Shown piece by piece: positions 22,896 to 23,775 of a stretch of 23,775 nucleotides of DNA. Positions within the stretch are counted from its first letter, which is position 1; each line of letters begins with the position of its first letter. Source of the DNA: an uncultured Atopobium sp. (GTDB lineage Bacteria > Actinomycetota > Coriobacteriia > Coriobacteriales > Atopobiaceae); contig CALHVU010000024.1 of NCBI GenBank assembly GCA_938036925.1, positions 1 to 23,775 on the forward strand, given 5' to 3'. Made by a program: the position numbers and the translations under genes. A model generated the notes under the pieces. It was not told the DNA's origin. It did not search any database and saw nothing but the letters and a program-made list of their open reading frames with translations.

Positions 22896-23678
22896 ATGAA
22901 AAGGAGTAAGGCTTACGTAGATTCACGTCGCGAGGCAATTACTGAGCTTCTAGAAAAAGAGGGACAAGCAAGTGTTTTAGAGCTTGCTGATCACTTTGAA
23001 GTCTCTTCTTTGACTATCAGACGTGACCTGGACTTTCTTGAGAAGCGCGGCATCCTGACTCGTCAGTATGGCATTGCTACCCTGCTTAATCCTTATGGTC
23101 GTCCTTCTGGCTCAAGGCAGATTCGCTCTAACAAAGCAATTGCACGTGAGGCTGCTCGCTACGTTGAGGATGGCGATTGTATCTTCATCAACACCAGCTC
23201 CGTTGCTCTTGGCATGCTTGAGTGGATTGATGCTCACGACGTAACCGTTGTTACTAATAACGGTAAGGCACTGCTGCTTGAGGACATCCATGACCTTTCT
23301 ATCATCCTTACTGGCGGTGACATCCGTCCTCCTCGCGCTTCCATGACTGGCGATACCGCTCTTGAGTGCATCCAGCACATTACTGCTGCTAAATGCTTCT
23401 TGGGCTGCACGGGTTTCTCGGGAGAATTTGGTCTTACTTCTGCAACATCCCCTGAGCCAGCAATTAACGCTCAGATGCTCAAGCGCTCTAGAAAGCACTA
23501 TGTTGTCGCAGATTCTTCTAAGCTCGGCACTACTTCTAACTTCCAGTTTGGCTCTGCAGAAGATATTGACCTTCTGATTACCGATACGGGTGCAACTGAC
23601 GAGCAGATCAGTGAGCTCAAAGCTGCAGGCCTCAAGGATGTTGTCTGCGTCACTCCTTCTATTCTTCCTGCTAAGTAA
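22896..23678 (+). CDS. DeoR-family transcriptional regulator
   Basis: A 260-residue regulator. The N-terminal winged helix covers about residues 8-58 (ASVLELADHFEVSSLTIRRDLDFLEKRG); the sensor domain is the DeoRC fold, related to sugar-phosphate isomerases, with GDCIFINTSS, VVTNNGKAL, LTGGDIRP and VVADSSKLG. It would bind a phosphorylated intermediate and release the operators between it and the PTS genes. ATG 22896 follows GGGAGGG by about 6 nt; the longer reading from 22851 covers the operator-like sequence and is unlikely. Confidence 0.93.
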   Translation: MKRSKAYVDSRREAITELLEKEGQASVLELADHFEVSSLTIRRDLDFLEKRGILTRQYGIATLLNPYGRPSGSRQIRSNKAIAREAARYVEDGDCIFINTSSVALGMLEWIDAHDVTVVTNNGKALLLEDIHDLSIILTGGDIRPPRASMTGDTALECIQHITAAKCFLGCTGFSGEFGLTSATSPEPAINAQMLKRSRKHYVVADSSKLGTTSNFQFGSAEDIDLLITDTGATDEQISELKAAGLKDVVCVTPSILPAK

Positions 23679-23711
23679 GACTTGCGTTTTATTATTATTT
23701 AAGCGAACACA

Positions 23712-23740
23712 AAATGGCGGCCTTTTACAGGCCGCCATTT
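23712..23740 (+). terminator. Hairpin after the deoR-type gene
   Basis: AAATGGCGGCC and GGCCGCCATTT form a perfect 11-bp stem with a 7-nt loop, 33 bp after the stop. Only a short TTT follows, so it may be a weak terminator. Its right arm runs straight into the third copy of the palindromic element. Confidence 0.7.
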
Positions 23741-23768
23741 CTTGGACACGAGAAATAGGAGGCAGTTC
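23735..23768 (+). repeat. Palindromic 3' element, copy 3 (partial)
   Basis: CCATTTCTTGGACACGAGAAATAGGAGGCAGTTC shares the loop and right arm of copies 1 and 2 (described here as CCATTTCTTGGACA, then AGAAATAGGAGGCAGTTC). The outer left arm GAACTGCC is missing and replaced by the right arm of the deoR hairpin. Again it is 3' of a gene and in sense. Confidence 0.75.
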
Positions 23769-23775
23769 AAAACAC

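Overview
The window looks like a chromosomal piece of a low-to-moderate GC member of the Coriobacteriia (Atopobium/Lancefieldella/Olsenella-like Actinobacteria). This is an inference from gene content and order (an ftsE-ftsX pair with a long N-terminal tail on FtsE, an rnr - TPR gene - smpB - rubredoxin - ssrA cluster, an SgaT/UlaA-type PTS), from mid-range GC and from GTG/TTG start use. No ribosomal RNA or named marker fixes the genus. Nearly everything is on the minus strand; the plus-strand genes are a GC-rich AbiE-type toxin-antitoxin pair and a DeoR regulator.

Layout. 1-321: non-coding, ending in a long palindrome. 322-2572: a PadR regulator and a three-part flavoprotein/SCP2-like/membrane fusion, read from one promoter with two palindromic operators. 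2730-4075: abiEi-abiEii, much richer in GC than its surroundings and probably acquired; its promoter suggests a leaderless start. 4257-5123: metallo-beta-lactamase-fold hydrolase. 5468-5835: tmRNA (ssrA). 6027-10786: a DUF1275 membrane protein, rubredoxin, SmpB, a TPR protein and RNase R. tmRNA, SmpB and RNase R are the three core parts of trans-translation and tagged-message decay, and all lie within about 5.3 kb.

11041-14940: LysR regulator, APC-family permease and metal-dependent amidohydrolase, in that order of transcription, which looks like an uptake-and-hydrolysis unit for an amino-acid-derived compound. 15138-17079: ftsE-ftsX, the septal ABC-type regulator of peptidoglycan hydrolysis, with about 110 extra residues at the FtsE N-terminus. 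17271-22515: a carbohydrate locus made of PTS EIIA-EIIB-EIIC (ascorbate/SgaT superfamily), a terminator, then a small PH-like membrane protein, a KdsD-type SIS isomerase, a DapA/NanA-family lyase and a KDPG/KHG aldolase. A divergent DeoR regulator (22896-23678) faces it across an AT-rich region full of TTCAT/ATGAA half sites. Two class I aldolases beside an ascorbate-type PTS and a SIS isomerase suggest a sugar-acid or deoxy-keto-acid pathway whose substrate I cannot name.

The most interesting non-genic signals are: (i) a conserved hairpin element with a GGACAT-type loop found three times, each time shortly 3' of a gene and in that gene's sense orientation; (ii) a 10-mer, GGGTTTCTCG, found six times in the window; and (iii) three tandem 12-bp repeats upstream of rnr.
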